From the NCBI RefSeq assembly GCF_030159595.1, contig NZ_BSKJ01000006.1, positions 62,001 to 126,000 of the forward strand: a DNA stretch of 64,000 nucleotides, in the 5' to 3' direction. Shown one piece after another: positions 37,987 through 47,602 of the stretch (position 1 is its first letter; each line of letters begins with the position of its first letter). The translations under genes and the position numbers were made by a program. The notes under the pieces were generated by a model, which saw only the letters and a program-made list of their open reading frames with translations, ran no database searches and was not told the origin of the DNA. Source of the stretch: Pseudomonas putida. GTDB taxonomy: Bacteria; Pseudomonadota; Gammaproteobacteria; Pseudomonadales; Pseudomonadaceae.

Positions 37987-38628
37987 CTAGAGTTTTAGCG
38001 CCGCACGTCGCCCTTGCCACTTGTCCAGCCCCAGCAAAACGAGACCAATCCCCCAGAACCCCGCCAACACCCCCAAGGCATTGAGCATCACCTGCCCATA
38101 CCCCAGGCTCGCCACATCGATGAACGGATAGGCATACACGCCAATCTCGCTCCCCCGCCACAGCGCATAGGCGAAGTACACCGCCGGGTATATCGCCCAG
38201 ACCGCCAGGTGCCATAGCCGCAACGTGCCCTTCGGCACCTCGCCCCACCAGTACAAGGCGTACAGCATCGGCATCACATCGTGTAGCAGTTCATCCGCCA
38301 GCCACTGCCAACCCTGCGGTTGCCACAAATGGCGCAGCAGCACGCTGTAGGCCAGCGCCACCAGCACGATGCTGGCTGCCACTGCAGAACCCACCGAAGG
38401 CGACAGGAAAAAACGCTTGGCCCGGCCTTCACGGCCGAACGCCGCATAACTGAACACCGTCGCCACCAAGGTATTGGTCAGCACGGTGAAGTAGCCGAAC
38501 ACGTTGATCAGGCCGCCAATCAGGCTGGCCTGTTCCTGCCAACGTGCCACCAGCACCAGGTACACCTGCACGGTCAAGCCGAACCAGCCCAGCACAGCCA
38601 TGCCGGTCAGCCAGGGTCGCCGCGGCAT
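37987..38628 (-). CDS. Pr6Pr-family integral membrane protein
   Basis: The protein has 213 residues with about six membrane spans, for example MAVLGWFGLTVQVYLVLVAR, GYFTVLTNTLVATVFSYAAF and LLHDVMPMLYALYWW. The FTVLTN and HDVMP motifs are typical of the Pr6Pr/FAR-17a-like group. No function is established. It starts one base after the stop of the VF530-type gene, so both are co-transcribed. Confidence 0.75.
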   Translation of the reverse strand: MPRRPWLTGMAVLGWFGLTVQVYLVLVARWQEQASLIGGLINVFGYFTVLTNTLVATVFSYAAFGREGRAKRFFLSPSVGSAVAASIVLVALAYSVLLRHLWQPQGWQWLADELLHDVMPMLYALYWWGEVPKGTLRLWHLAVWAIYPAVYFAYALWRGSEIGVYAYPFIDVASLGYGQVMLNALGVLAGFWGIGLVLLGLDKWQGRRAALKL

Positions 38629-38629
38629 A

Positions 38630-38851
38630 TCAGGCCTGGCGCTGCAGTTTCACATACAGCTGCTCGACCTTTTCCCGCGCCCACGGTGTTTTACGCAAGA
38701 AGGTCAGGCTCGACTTGATGGTCGGGTTGCTTTTGAAGCAGCGCACATCGATGCGCTCGGCCAGGCCCTGCCATTGGTAGTGCGCCACCAACTCGGTGAG
38801 GATCTGTTCAAGGGTCTTGCCGTGCAGCGCGTTGTGTTGGGCCGTGCTCAT
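38630..38851 (-). CDS. VF530-family (DUF2132) DNA-binding-like protein
   Basis: A small basic protein of 73 residues. The motif [18 protein letters not shown] and the core [25 protein letters not shown] identify the VF530/DUF2132 family, whose fold resembles DNA-binding domains. The role is unknown. The start with GGAG seven bases upstream was preferred over an earlier one. It is the first gene of a two-gene unit with the Pr6Pr protein. Confidence 0.82.
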   Translation of the reverse strand: MSTAQHNALHGKTLEQILTELVAHYQWQGLAERIDVRCFKSNPTIKSSLTFLRKTPWAREKVEQLYVKLQRQA

Positions 38852-38964
38852 GCTGTGCTCCGTAGGAAAGATGCGCACCTTACACGAGTGTAGTGGCGGG
38901 TGGGATCCGTCGAGTCGACAGAAAAACCGCTGGCCATGGGCAAAACCTCTGTGCTGAAATAGAT

Positions 38965-38981
38965 ATGTTATGTTGTAACAT
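38965..38981. promoter_or_regulatory. Zur-like operator before the TonB receptor gene
   Basis: ATGTTA-TGTTG-TAACAT is a perfect 6-bp inverted repeat in a 17-bp site, like the GTTATA-type Zur boxes of gamma-proteobacteria. It lies about 35 bp before the receptor start. Confidence 0.7.
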
Positions 38982-39015
38982 TACAAAAGCATCTGCCAAG
39001 GAACGCCCCATCCCC

Positions 39016-41064
39016 ATGTTGTACGCACCGCTTCGCCTCTCCCCCCTTGCCGTCGCGCTCTGGCTGGCAGCGTCACCCAGCCAGGCCGTGGAACTCGAAC
39101 CCCAGGTCATCACCGCCAACCCGCTGGGTAACCGCCAGCTGGCCGCCCCCAGCACCGTGCTCGAAGGCGACAACCTGCTGCAACAACAGCACGGCAGCCT
39201 CGGTGAAACCCTGAACAAACAGCCCGGTGTCGCCTCTACCTGGTTCGGCCCTGGCGCCAGCCGCCCAGTAATCCGCGGCCTGGACGGCGATCGTATTCGC
39301 ATCCTGCGCAACGGCGTCGGCGCCCTGGATGCCTCGTCGCTGTCCTACGACCACGCCGTGCCGCTGGACCCGGTCACCGTCGACCGCGTCGAGATCGTTC
39401 GCGGCCCGGCCGCCCTGCTGTACGGCGGCAACGCCATCGGTGGCGTGGTCAACACCTTCGACAACCGCATCCCGGATGCGCCCATCGAAGGCATCCACGG
39501 TGCTGGCGAGCTGCGTTACGGCGGCGCTGATACCACCCGCAGCAGCGCCGGCAAGCTGGAGGCCGGTAACGGCGCCTTCGCCCTGCATCTGGATGCCAAC
39601 AGCCGCCAGTTCAACGACCTGCGCATCCCCGGTTACGCCCGCAGTTCCAAGGTACGTGACGCCGATGAGCCCGGCAGCAAACACCGTCTGGAAAACAGCG
39701 ACGGCCGCCAGGATGGCGGTGCGGTCGGTGGCGCCTACCATTGGGATCACGGCTACGCCGGCCTGTCGTACAGCGGCTACGACAGCAACTATGGCTCGGT
39801 GGCCGAGTCCGGCGTGCGGCTGGACATGAAACAGGACCACTACGCTTTCGCCTCCGAGCTGCGCGACCTGGATGGCCCGTTCAGCTCGGTCAAGGTCGAT
39901 GCCGGCTATACCGACTACGAGCACAGCGAGATTGAAGAAGGCGAGGTGCACACCACCTTCAAGAACAAGGGCTACGAAGCACGTATCGAAGCCCGCCACC
40001 AACCGCTCGGGCCGGTGGAAGGGGTGATCGGTGCCCAGGTCAGCCGCAACGAATTCTCCGCCCTGGGCGAGGAAGCCTTCGTCCCGCACACCAATACCGA
40101 CAGCCTGGCGCTGTTCATGCTGGAGCAGTGGCAGGCCACCGAACGCCTGAACCTGAGCTTGGGCGCACGCCTGGAGCACACCCGGGTCGACCCGGATGCC
40201 AAAGGCAACGAAAATTTCGTCGACGCCGACAGCGCCAGCAGCTTCAACGCCTTCAGCCTGTCTTCCGGGGCGGTTTACCAACTCGACCCGGTCTGGTCGC
40301 TGGCTGCCAACCTCGGCTACACCGAGCGCGCACCGACCTTCTACGAGCTGTACGCCAATGGCGCCCATGTGGCTACCGGTGCATTTGAAGTCGGTGATGC
40401 CAGCCTGAACAAGGAAAAAGCCATTTCCGCCGACTTGGCGCTGCGTTTCGACAACGGCACCCACAAAGGCAGTGTCGGGGTGTTCTACAGCCACTTCCGC
40501 AACTACATCGGGCTGATCGGCACCGGCAACATCCGCGAAGGCGGGCACGACCACGACCATGACGAAGAAGACCACGATCACGATCATGACCACGACGGGT
40601 TCCCGGAGTACCAGTACCAGGGCGTACGGGCGCGCTTCTACGGCATCGAGGCCCAGGACCGCTGGCAACTGGTCGAGAACCGTTACGGCAGCTTCGCGCT
40701 GGAAATGTCCGGTGACTACACCCGCGCCAAGAACCTCGACAGTGGCGAGCCGCTACCACGCATTGCCCCACTGCGCCTTAACAGCGGCCTGGTGTGGGAG
40801 TTGGACCGCTGGCAGGCACGGGTCGATGTGCAGCATGCAGCATCGCAGCACCGCAAGCCGGCCAACGAAACCAGCACCGATGGCTACACCACACTGGGGG
40901 CGAGCGTTGGCTACCGCTTCGACATTGGTCAAAGCCAGTGGTTGGCATTTGTGCGCGGCGAAAACCTGACCGACCAGACCGTGCGTTATGCCAGCTCGAT
41001 CCTGCGCGATATCGCGCCGGCGCCAGGACGTAGTGTGGAAGTCGGGTTGCGTACCACCTTCTGA
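39016..41064 (+). CDS. TonB-dependent zinc receptor, ZnuD-like
   Basis: An outer-membrane gated channel of 682 residues. A signal peptide ends near SQA at residue 24. The plug domain follows (RPVIRGLDGDRIRILRNGVG, VEIVRGPAALLYGGNAIGGVVN), then a 22-strand barrel ending in the sorting Phe (GLRTTF). Residues about 511-527 form an external loop of alternating His and Asp, as in zinc receptors. With the Zur-like box upstream, zinc uptake under zinc limitation is the best reading. The AAGGA site is 13 bases from the ATG, slightly long. Confidence 0.87.
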   Translation: MLYAPLRLSPLAVALWLAASPSQAVELEPQVITANPLGNRQLAAPSTVLEGDNLLQQQHGSLGETLNKQPGVASTWFGPGASRPVIRGLDGDRIRILRNGVGALDASSLSYDHAVPLDPVTVDRVEIVRGPAALLYGGNAIGGVVNTFDNRIPDAPIEGIHGAGELRYGGADTTRSSAGKLEAGNGAFALHLDANSRQFNDLRIPGYARSSKVRDADEPGSKHRLENSDGRQDGGAVGGAYHWDHGYAGLSYSGYDSNYGSVAESGVRLDMKQDHYAFASELRDLDGPFSSVKVDAGYTDYEHSEIEEGEVHTTFKNKGYEARIEARHQPLGPVEGVIGAQVSRNEFSALGEEAFVPHTNTDSLALFMLEQWQATERLNLSLGARLEHTRVDPDAKGNENFVDADSASSFNAFSLSSGAVYQLDPVWSLAANLGYTERAPTFYELYANGAHVATGAFEVGDASLNKEKAISADLALRFDNGTHKGSVGVFYSHFRNYIGLIGTGNIREGGHDHDHDEEDHDHDHDHDGFPEYQYQGVRARFYGIEAQDRWQLVENRYGSFALEMSGDYTRAKNLDSGEPLPRIAPLRLNSGLVWELDRWQARVDVQHAASQHRKPANETSTDGYTTLGASVGYRFDIGQSQWLAFVRGENLTDQTVRYASSILRDIAPAPGRSVEVGLRTTF

Positions 41065-41071
41065 AAGGTTT

Positions 41072-41094
41072 GGGGCTGCGATGCAGCCCTTTTT
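41072..41094 (+). terminator. Rho-independent terminator after the TonB receptor gene
   Basis: GGGCTGC / GCAGCCC with loop GAT is followed by TTTTT. Confidence 0.85.
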
Positions 41095-41267
41095 CAAGAC
41101 TATTACTCAATGAGCAACAATCAACTGCGACAATTTGTCTTTTTTTCTTACAACTTCCTCTATATCCTCCCCGCCTCAAGCTGAATCGCTTCATCGAAAC
41201 CATCTTGTCGTCATATCCATTGAAGGGCTTACCCTTCGATGCGCTTGTCGTTTTTTCAATAATCAAA

Positions 41268-41281
41268 AGATAGCGCTATCT
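41268..41281. promoter_or_regulatory. Perfect palindrome in the oprB ribosome-site position
   Basis: AGATAGCGCTATCT, 14 bp, ends one base before the oprB ATG and replaces a normal Shine-Dalgarno sequence. It may be a regulator site or an RNA hairpin limiting initiation. Confidence 0.45.
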
Positions 41282-41282
41282 C

Positions 41283-42617
41283 ATGCTCCAACTGCCCAAA
41301 ACCTGTTACATCGGCCTTGCCCTCAGCGCCTTGGCGGCCCCCGCCAGCGCCAGCGAAATGTTCGCCAGCGACTCCCCCTGGATGCTCGGTGACTGGGGCG
41401 GCACCCGCAGCGAACTGCTGGAAAAAGGCTACGACTTCACCCTCGGCTACACCGGCGAGATGGGCAGCAATCTGCACGGTGGCTACGACCACGACCGCAC
41501 GGCGCGCTACAGCGACCAGTTCACCTTTGGCAGCCACCTGGACCTGGACAAGATCCTCGGCTGGCATGACACCGAGTTCCAGCTGACCCTCACCGAGCGC
41601 CACGGCGACAACATCAGCAACGACCGCATCAACGACCCGCGCGTTGGCGGCTTCACCTCGGCCCAGGAAGTCTGGGGCCGTGGCGAAACCTGGCGGCTGA
41701 CGCAGATGTGGATCAAGCAGAAGTACTTCGATGGTGCGCTGGACGTGAAATTCGGTCGCTTCGGCGAAGGCGAAGACTTCAACAGCTTCCCTTGCGACTT
41801 CCAGAACCTGGCTTTCTGCGGCTCGCAGGTGGGCAACTGGGTGGGTGGCATCTGGTACAACTGGCCGGTCAGCCAGTGGGCCCTGCGCGTGCGCTACAAC
41901 CTTAGCGACGAGCTTTACACCCAGGTCGGCGTGTTCGAGCAGAACCCTTCCAACCTCGAATCGGGCAACGGCTTCAAGCTCAGCGGCAGCGGCACCCAGG
42001 GCGCGGTAATGCCGGTCGAACTGGTATGGACGCCACATATCCAAGGCCTGAAAGGGGAATATCGCGCCGGCTACTACTACAGTAATGCCAAGGCACAGGA
42101 TGTGCTCAAGGACAGCAACGGTCAGCCGGCCGCCCTCAGCGGCGCCGCCTACCGCAGCAGTTCGAGCAAGCACGGCATGTGGATCGGCGCCCAGCAGCAG
42201 GTGACCTCGCTGGCCTCCGACCAGTCGCGTGGCCTGAGCTTGTTCGCCAACGCCACGGTGCACGACAAGAAGACCAATGCCATCGACAACTATGTGCAGG
42301 CAGGACTGGTATACAAAGGGCCTTTCGACGCCCGCGCCAAGGACGACATCGGCTTCGCCCTCGCCCGCGTGCACGTCAACCCTGCCTACCGCAAGAACGC
42401 CCGCCTGGCCAACCAGGCCGCGGGCATCGACGACTACGACAACCCCGGTTTCCTGCCCGTGCAGGACACCGAGTACAGCGCCGAGTTGTACTACGGCATC
42501 CATTTGGCCGACTGGCTCACGGTACGCCCCAACCTGCAGTACATCCGCCACCCGGGCGGGGTGTCGCAGGTGGATGGCGCCCTGGTCGGCGGCCTGAAGA
42601 TCCAAAGCAGTTTCTAA
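41283..42617 (+). CDS. oprB: Carbohydrate-selective porin OprB
   Basis: The outer-membrane porin for glucose and other sugars has 444 residues. A signal peptide (IGLALSALAAPASA) is followed by the OprB opening WMLGDWGGTRSELLEKGYDFTLGYTGE and a beta-barrel ending in Phe (GGLKIQSSF). An in-frame stop four codons upstream fixes the start, yet no clear ribosome site exists and a palindrome sits there. It lies 30 bp before gcd, so sugar entry and periplasmic glucose oxidation share an operon. Confidence 0.93.
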   Translation: MLQLPKTCYIGLALSALAAPASASEMFASDSPWMLGDWGGTRSELLEKGYDFTLGYTGEMGSNLHGGYDHDRTARYSDQFTFGSHLDLDKILGWHDTEFQLTLTERHGDNISNDRINDPRVGGFTSAQEVWGRGETWRLTQMWIKQKYFDGALDVKFGRFGEGEDFNSFPCDFQNLAFCGSQVGNWVGGIWYNWPVSQWALRVRYNLSDELYTQVGVFEQNPSNLESGNGFKLSGSGTQGAVMPVELVWTPHIQGLKGEYRAGYYYSNAKAQDVLKDSNGQPAALSGAAYRSSSSKHGMWIGAQQQVTSLASDQSRGLSLFANATVHDKKTNAIDNYVQAGLVYKGPFDARAKDDIGFALARVHVNPAYRKNARLANQAAGIDDYDNPGFLPVQDTEYSAELYYGIHLADWLTVRPNLQYIRHPGGVSQVDGALVGGLKIQSSF

Positions 42618-42647
42618 CCCCCTTTTTGACCTGACGGAGAACCTACG

Positions 42648-45059
42648 ATGAGCACTGAAGGTGCCAACAATGGAAGCCGCTGGCTACCGCGCCTGATCGG
42701 CGCGTTGCTGTTGCTGATGGGCCTGGCGCTGCTGGCCGGCGGCATCAAGCTGAGCCAGCTGGGCGGATCGCTGTACTACCTGATCGCCGGTATCGGCTTT
42801 GCCCTGTCGGGCATCTTGCTGCTGGCCCAGCGTCGCATTGCCCTGGGCCTGTACGGCCTGGTGCTGCTGGGCAGCACCGTATGGGCCTTGCTTGAGGTGG
42901 GCCTGGATTGGTGGCAACTGGTGCCACGCCTGGCCATCTGGTTTGCCATCGGCGTGGTGCTGTTGCTGCCATGGGCACGTCGCCCGCTGATCGGTCCTGC
43001 CGTCAAAGCCAATACCGCTCTGCTGAGCGTTGCAGTGGTCGCTTCGGGCGCTTGCGCAATCGCTAGCCAGTTCACCCACCCTGGTGAAGTATTCGGCGAA
43101 CTGGGCCGCGAAAGCAGCGAAATGGCCAGCGCCGCCCCAGCCATGCCCGATGGCGAATGGCAGGCCTATGGCCGCACCGAGCATGGCGACCGCTATTCGC
43201 CACTGCGCCAGATCACCCCGCAGAACGCCTACCGCCTGGAAGAAGCCTGGCGTATTCGTACCGGTGACCTGCCGACCGAAAACGACCCGGTGGAGCTGAC
43301 CAACCAGAACACCCCGCTGAAGGTCAACGGCATGCTCTATGCCTGCACCGCACACAGCCGCCTGCTGGCCCTGGACCCGGATACCGGCGCGGAAATATGG
43401 CGCTACGACCCTCAGGTCAAAAGCCCGGTCGGCACCTTCAAAGGCTTTGCCCACATGACCTGCCGTGGCGTTTCGTACTATGACGAAAACCGCTACGTCA
43501 GCCGCGACGGCAGCCCGGCGCCGAAAATCACCGACGCCGGCCAAGCCGTGGCCCAGGCCTGCCCGCGCCGCCTCTACCTGCCTACCGCCGATGCCCGCCT
43601 GATCGCCATCAACGCCGACAACGGCAAGGTGTGCGAAGGCTTCGCCAACCAGGGCGTGATCGACCTCACCACCGGCATCGGCCCATTCACCGCCGGCGGC
43701 TACTACTCCACGTCGCCTGCTGCGGTCACCCGTGACCTGGTGATCATCGGCGGCCACGTTACCGACAACGAGTCGACCAACGAGCCGTCCGGCGTGATCC
43801 GCGCCTACGACGTGCACGACGGCCACCTGGTGTGGAACTGGGACAGCAACAACCCGGAAGACACCAAGCCATTGGCCCCCGGCAAGCTGTACAGCCGCAA
43901 CTCGGCCAACATGTGGTCGATCGCCAGCGTCGATGAAGACCTTGGCATGATCTACCTGCCGCTGGGCAACCAGACCCCGGACCAGTGGGGCGCCGACCGC
44001 ACCCCGGGCGCCGAGAAATACAGCGCCGGCGTGGTCGCCCTGGACCTGGCCACTGGCAAGGCCCGCTGGAACTACCAGTTCACCCACCACGACCTGTGGG
44101 ACATGGATGTCGGCAGCCAGCCGACCCTGGTCCACCTGAAGACTGACGATGGCGTGAAGCCGGCGATCATCGTACCGACCAAGCAAGGCAGCTTATATGT
44201 GCTCGACCGCCGCGACGGTACGCCGATCGTGCCGATCCGCGAAATCCCCACCCCGCAAGGTGCGGTGAAGGGCGACCACACCTCGCCGACCCAGGCCCGC
44301 TCCGACCTCAACCTGCTCGGCCCTGATCTGACCGAGCAGGCCATGTGGGGCGCCACGCCGTTCGACCAGATGCTGTGCCGCATCCAGTTCCGTGAGCTGC
44401 GCTACGAAGGCCAGTACACCCCGCCGTCCGAGCAGGGCTCGCTGATCTACCCAGGCAACGTCGGCGTGTTCAACTGGGGCAGCGTGTCGGTTGACCCGGT
44501 GCGCCAGCTGCTGTTCACCTCGCCCAACTACATGGCCTTCGTGTCGAAGATGGTCCCACGTGAGCAGGTGGCCGAAGGCAGCAAGCGCGAAAGCGAGACC
44601 AGCGGCGTGCAGCCGAATACCGGCGCCCCTTATGCAGTGACGATGCACCCGTTCATGTCGCCACTGGGCGTACCGTGCCAGGCGCCGGCCTGGGGTTACG
44701 TTGCCGCCATCGACCTGTTCACCAACAAGGTGGTGTGGAAACACAAGAACGGCACCACCCGCGACAGCACCCCGGTCCCGATCGGCCTGCCGGTTGGCGT
44801 GCCGAGCATGGGCGGCTCGATCGTTACCGCAGGCGGCGTCGGATTCCTCAGCGGCACCCTCGACCAGTACCTGCGCGCCTATGACGTGAACAACGGCAAG
44901 GAACTGTGGAAAGCCCGCCTGCCAGCAGGTGGCCAGGCCACGCCAATGAGCTACACCGGCAAGGATGGCAAGCAGTATGTGCTGGTGACTGCGGGCGGCC
45001 ATGGCTCGCTGGGTACCAAGATGGGCGATTACATCATCGCTTACAAATTGGCTGACTAA
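42648..45059 (+). CDS. gcd: Membrane-bound PQQ glucose dehydrogenase
   Basis: The enzyme oxidises glucose to gluconolactone in the periplasm and passes electrons to ubiquinone. The 803 residues begin with five membrane spans in the first 140, as in quinoprotein GDH. The eight-bladed PQQ propeller follows (WQAYGRTEHGDRYSPL, W-motifs, WDMDVGSQPTL, GQATPMSY). The ribosome site GGAG precedes the ATG. Growth on glucose by this route is characteristic of P. putida. It follows oprB directly and ends at its own terminator. Confidence 0.96.
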   Translation: MSTEGANNGSRWLPRLIGALLLLMGLALLAGGIKLSQLGGSLYYLIAGIGFALSGILLLAQRRIALGLYGLVLLGSTVWALLEVGLDWWQLVPRLAIWFAIGVVLLLPWARRPLIGPAVKANTALLSVAVVASGACAIASQFTHPGEVFGELGRESSEMASAAPAMPDGEWQAYGRTEHGDRYSPLRQITPQNAYRLEEAWRIRTGDLPTENDPVELTNQNTPLKVNGMLYACTAHSRLLALDPDTGAEIWRYDPQVKSPVGTFKGFAHMTCRGVSYYDENRYVSRDGSPAPKITDAGQAVAQACPRRLYLPTADARLIAINADNGKVCEGFANQGVIDLTTGIGPFTAGGYYSTSPAAVTRDLVIIGGHVTDNESTNEPSGVIRAYDVHDGHLVWNWDSNNPEDTKPLAPGKLYSRNSANMWSIASVDEDLGMIYLPLGNQTPDQWGADRTPGAEKYSAGVVALDLATGKARWNYQFTHHDLWDMDVGSQPTLVHLKTDDGVKPAIIVPTKQGSLYVLDRRDGTPIVPIREIPTPQGAVKGDHTSPTQARSDLNLLGPDLTEQAMWGATPFDQMLCRIQFRELRYEGQYTPPSEQGSLIYPGNVGVFNWGSVSVDPVRQLLFTSPNYMAFVSKMVPREQVAEGSKRESETSGVQPNTGAPYAVTMHPFMSPLGVPCQAPAWGYVAAIDLFTNKVVWKHKNGTTRDSTPVPIGLPVGVPSMGGSIVTAGGVGFLSGTLDQYLRAYDVNNGKELWKARLPAGGQATPMSYTGKDGKQYVLVTAGGHGSLGTKMGDYIIAYKLAD

Positions 45060-45065
45060 GTTACC

Positions 45066-45085
45066 GAGCCCTGCTTGCAGGGCTC
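45066..45085 (+). terminator. Hairpin terminator after gcd
   Basis: GAGCCCTGC / GCAGGGCTC is a perfect 9-bp stem with a 2-base loop (so effectively a 4-base loop), followed by ATTCC. The T-run is weak. Confidence 0.65.
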
Positions 45086-45168
45086 ATTCCCCTGCTGCCT
45101 TCGTCTACCATTGAAACCCATCCCCCCCCGCCCCATCTAAGCACCATAGTCATTCACGCAGGTGCCCC

Positions 45169-47589
45169 ATGAGCGACCAGCAGGATTTCCCGGAACACCC
45201 CGACGAACACAGCGAAGTCGAACACACCACCACCCAGGCCGAACCCGGCCACGCCCTTGCCCTGCCCGGCCAGCAACTGCCGGACAAGGTCTATGTGATC
45301 CCGATCCACAACCGCCCGTTCTTCCCGGCCCAGGTACTGCCGGTCATCGTCAATGAAGAACCCTGGGCCGAAACCCTCGACCTGGTGGCCAAGTCACCGG
45401 ACCACTGCCTGGCGCTGTTCTTCATGGACTCCCCGCCAGAAGACCACCGCCATTTCGATACCTCGGCACTGCCGCAGTACGGCACGCTGGTCAAGGTGCA
45501 CCATGCCAGCCGTGAAAACGGCAAGCTGCAATTCGTCGCTCAGGGCCTGACCCGGGTACATATCCGCACCTGGCTCAAGCACCACCGTCCGCCCTACCTG
45601 GTCGAAGTCGAATACCCGCGCCAGCCCGCCGAGCCTACCGACGAAGTCAAGGCCTACGGCATGGCGCTGATCAACGCGATCAAGGAGCTGCTGCCGCTCA
45701 ACCCGTTGTACAGCGAAGAGCTGAAGAACTACCTCAACCGCTTCAGCCCCAACGATCCGTCGCCGCTCACCGACTTCGCCGCCGCGCTGACCTCGGCCAC
45801 CGGCAACCAGTTGCAGGAAGTGCTCGACTGCGTGCCCATGCTCAAACGCATGGAAAAGGTGCTGCCAATGCTGCGCAAAGAGGTGGAAGTCGCGCGCTTG
45901 CAAAACGAGATCTCAGCGGAGGTCAACCGACAGATCGGTGAACACCAGCGGGAGTTCTTCCTCAAGGAGCAGCTCAAAGTCATCCAGCAGGAGTTGGGGC
46001 TGACCAAGGACGACCGCAGCGCTGACCTCGAACAGTTCGAACAACGCCTGGAAGGCAAGACCCTGCCGCCCCAGGCACGCAAGCGCATTGACGAAGAGAT
46101 GGGCAAGCTGGCCATTCTCGAAACCGGCTCACCCGAGTACGCCGTCACCCGCAACTACCTCGAATGGGCCACCGCCCTGCCGTGGGGCGTGTATGGCAAG
46201 GACAAGCTCGACCTCAAGCATGCGCGCAAAGTCCTCGACCAGTACCACGCGGGCCTCGACGACATCAAGGAACGCATCCTCGAATTCCTCGCCGTGGGCG
46301 CCTGGAAAGGCGAGATCAGCGGCTCGATCGTGCTACTGGTGGGCCCACCCGGGGTAGGCAAGACCAGCATCGGCAAGTCCATTGCCGAGTCGCTTGGTCG
46401 GCCCTTCTATCGTTTCAGCGTTGGCGGCATGCGCGACGAGGCCGAGATCAAGGGCCATCGCCGCACCTATATCGGCGCCCAGCCCGGCAAACTGGTGCAA
46501 GCGCTGAAAGACGTCGAAGTGATGAACCCGGTAATCATGCTCGACGAGATCGACAAGATGGGCCAGAGCTATCAGGGCGACCCGGCTTCAGCCTTGCTGG
46601 AAACCCTCGACCCGGAGCAGAACGTCGACTTCCTCGACCACTACCTCGACCTGCGCCTGGACCTGTCCAAGGTGCTGTTCGTGTGCACCGCCAACACCCT
46701 CGACTCGATCCCAGGCCCGTTGCTCGACCGCATGGAAGTGATCCGCCTGTCCGGCTACATCACCGAAGAAAAACTGGCCATCGCCAAACGGCACCTGTGG
46801 CCCAAGCAGCTGGAAAAGGCCGGCGTGGCCAAGACCAGCCTCAGCATCAGCGACAGCGCCTTGCGCCTGGTGATCGAAGGCTATGCCCGCGAAGCCGGCG
46901 TGCGTCAGCTGGAGAAGCAACTGGGCAAGCTGGTGCGCAAGGCCGTGCTCAAGTTGCTGGAAGACCCTGAAGCCAAGCTGAAGATCGGCACCAAGGACCT
47001 GGAGGCCGCGCTCGGTACGCCGGTGTTCCGCAGTGAGCAGGTACTGGCTGGCAAAGGCGTGATCACCGGCCTGGCCTGGACCAGCATGGGCGGCGCCACG
47101 CTGCCGATCGAGGCGACCCGCATCCACACCCTCAACCGTGGCTTCAAGCTGACCGGCAAGCTGGGTGACGTGATGAAGGAGTCGGCCGAAATTGCCTACA
47201 GCTACGTCAGCTCCAACCTCAAGCAGTTTGGCGGTGACCCCGGCTTCTTCAACGAAGCGTTCATCCACTTACATGTGCCTGAAGGCGCTACGCCCAAAGA
47301 CGGCCCGAGCGCCGGCATCACCATGGCAAGTGCCCTGCTGTCGCTGGCCCGCGACCAGGTGCCGAAAAAAGGCGTGGCCATGACTGGCGAGCTGACCCTC
47401 ACCGGCCAGGTGCTACCGATTGGCGGTGTACGCGAGAAAGTGATTGCGGCACGACGACAGAAAATCTTCGAGCTGATCCTGCCGGAGCCTAACCGTGGGG
47501 ACTTCGAGGAACTGCCCGACTACCTGCGTGAAGGCCTGACAGTGCACTTCGCCAAGCGCTTTGCCGACGTGGCCAAGGTCCTGTTCTAA
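45169..47589 (+). CDS. ATP-dependent Lon protease, second paralogue
   Basis: The protein has 806 residues. An acidic N-terminal tail and LON substrate domain lead to the AAA+ domain (Walker A GPPGVGKT at 392-399, Walker B VIMLDEIDKM) and the proteolytic domain with S714 in KDGPSAG and K757 in GVREKVIAA, spaced 43 as in E. coli Lon. Pseudomonads also carry a canonical lon beside clpX. This copy, near gcd, matches the second Lon (AsrA type in P. aeruginosa, linked to heat shock and tobramycin response). Monocistronic. Confidence 0.92.
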   Translation: MSDQQDFPEHPDEHSEVEHTTTQAEPGHALALPGQQLPDKVYVIPIHNRPFFPAQVLPVIVNEEPWAETLDLVAKSPDHCLALFFMDSPPEDHRHFDTSALPQYGTLVKVHHASRENGKLQFVAQGLTRVHIRTWLKHHRPPYLVEVEYPRQPAEPTDEVKAYGMALINAIKELLPLNPLYSEELKNYLNRFSPNDPSPLTDFAAALTSATGNQLQEVLDCVPMLKRMEKVLPMLRKEVEVARLQNEISAEVNRQIGEHQREFFLKEQLKVIQQELGLTKDDRSADLEQFEQRLEGKTLPPQARKRIDEEMGKLAILETGSPEYAVTRNYLEWATALPWGVYGKDKLDLKHARKVLDQYHAGLDDIKERILEFLAVGAWKGEISGSIVLLVGPPGVGKTSIGKSIAESLGRPFYRFSVGGMRDEAEIKGHRRTYIGAQPGKLVQALKDVEVMNPVIMLDEIDKMGQSYQGDPASALLETLDPEQNVDFLDHYLDLRLDLSKVLFVCTANTLDSIPGPLLDRMEVIRLSGYITEEKLAIAKRHLWPKQLEKAGVAKTSLSISDSALRLVIEGYAREAGVRQLEKQLGKLVRKAVLKLLEDPEAKLKIGTKDLEAALGTPVFRSEQVLAGKGVITGLAWTSMGGATLPIEATRIHTLNRGFKLTGKLGDVMKESAEIAYSYVSSNLKQFGGDPGFFNEAFIHLHVPEGATPKDGPSAGITMASALLSLARDQVPKKGVAMTGELTLTGQVLPIGGVREKVIAARRQKIFELILPEPNRGDFEELPDYLREGLTVHFAKRFADVAKVLF

Positions 47590-47602
47590 CCTGCACCGCC
47601 CC

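Noticed and set aside
39073..40668. A 531-codon open frame antisense to the TonB receptor gene
   Set aside because: High GC keeps antisense frames open. The product has no domain, and the sense protein is complete with all receptor motifs.
41129..41139. GACAATTTGTC palindrome as a HexR or sugar-regulator site for oprB-gcd
   Set aside because: The spacing does not fit the HexR motif I know, and an 11-bp AT-centred palindrome can occur by chance.
42684..44186. A 500-codon frame antisense to gcd
   Set aside because: It has no start signals or motifs, and gcd is well supported.
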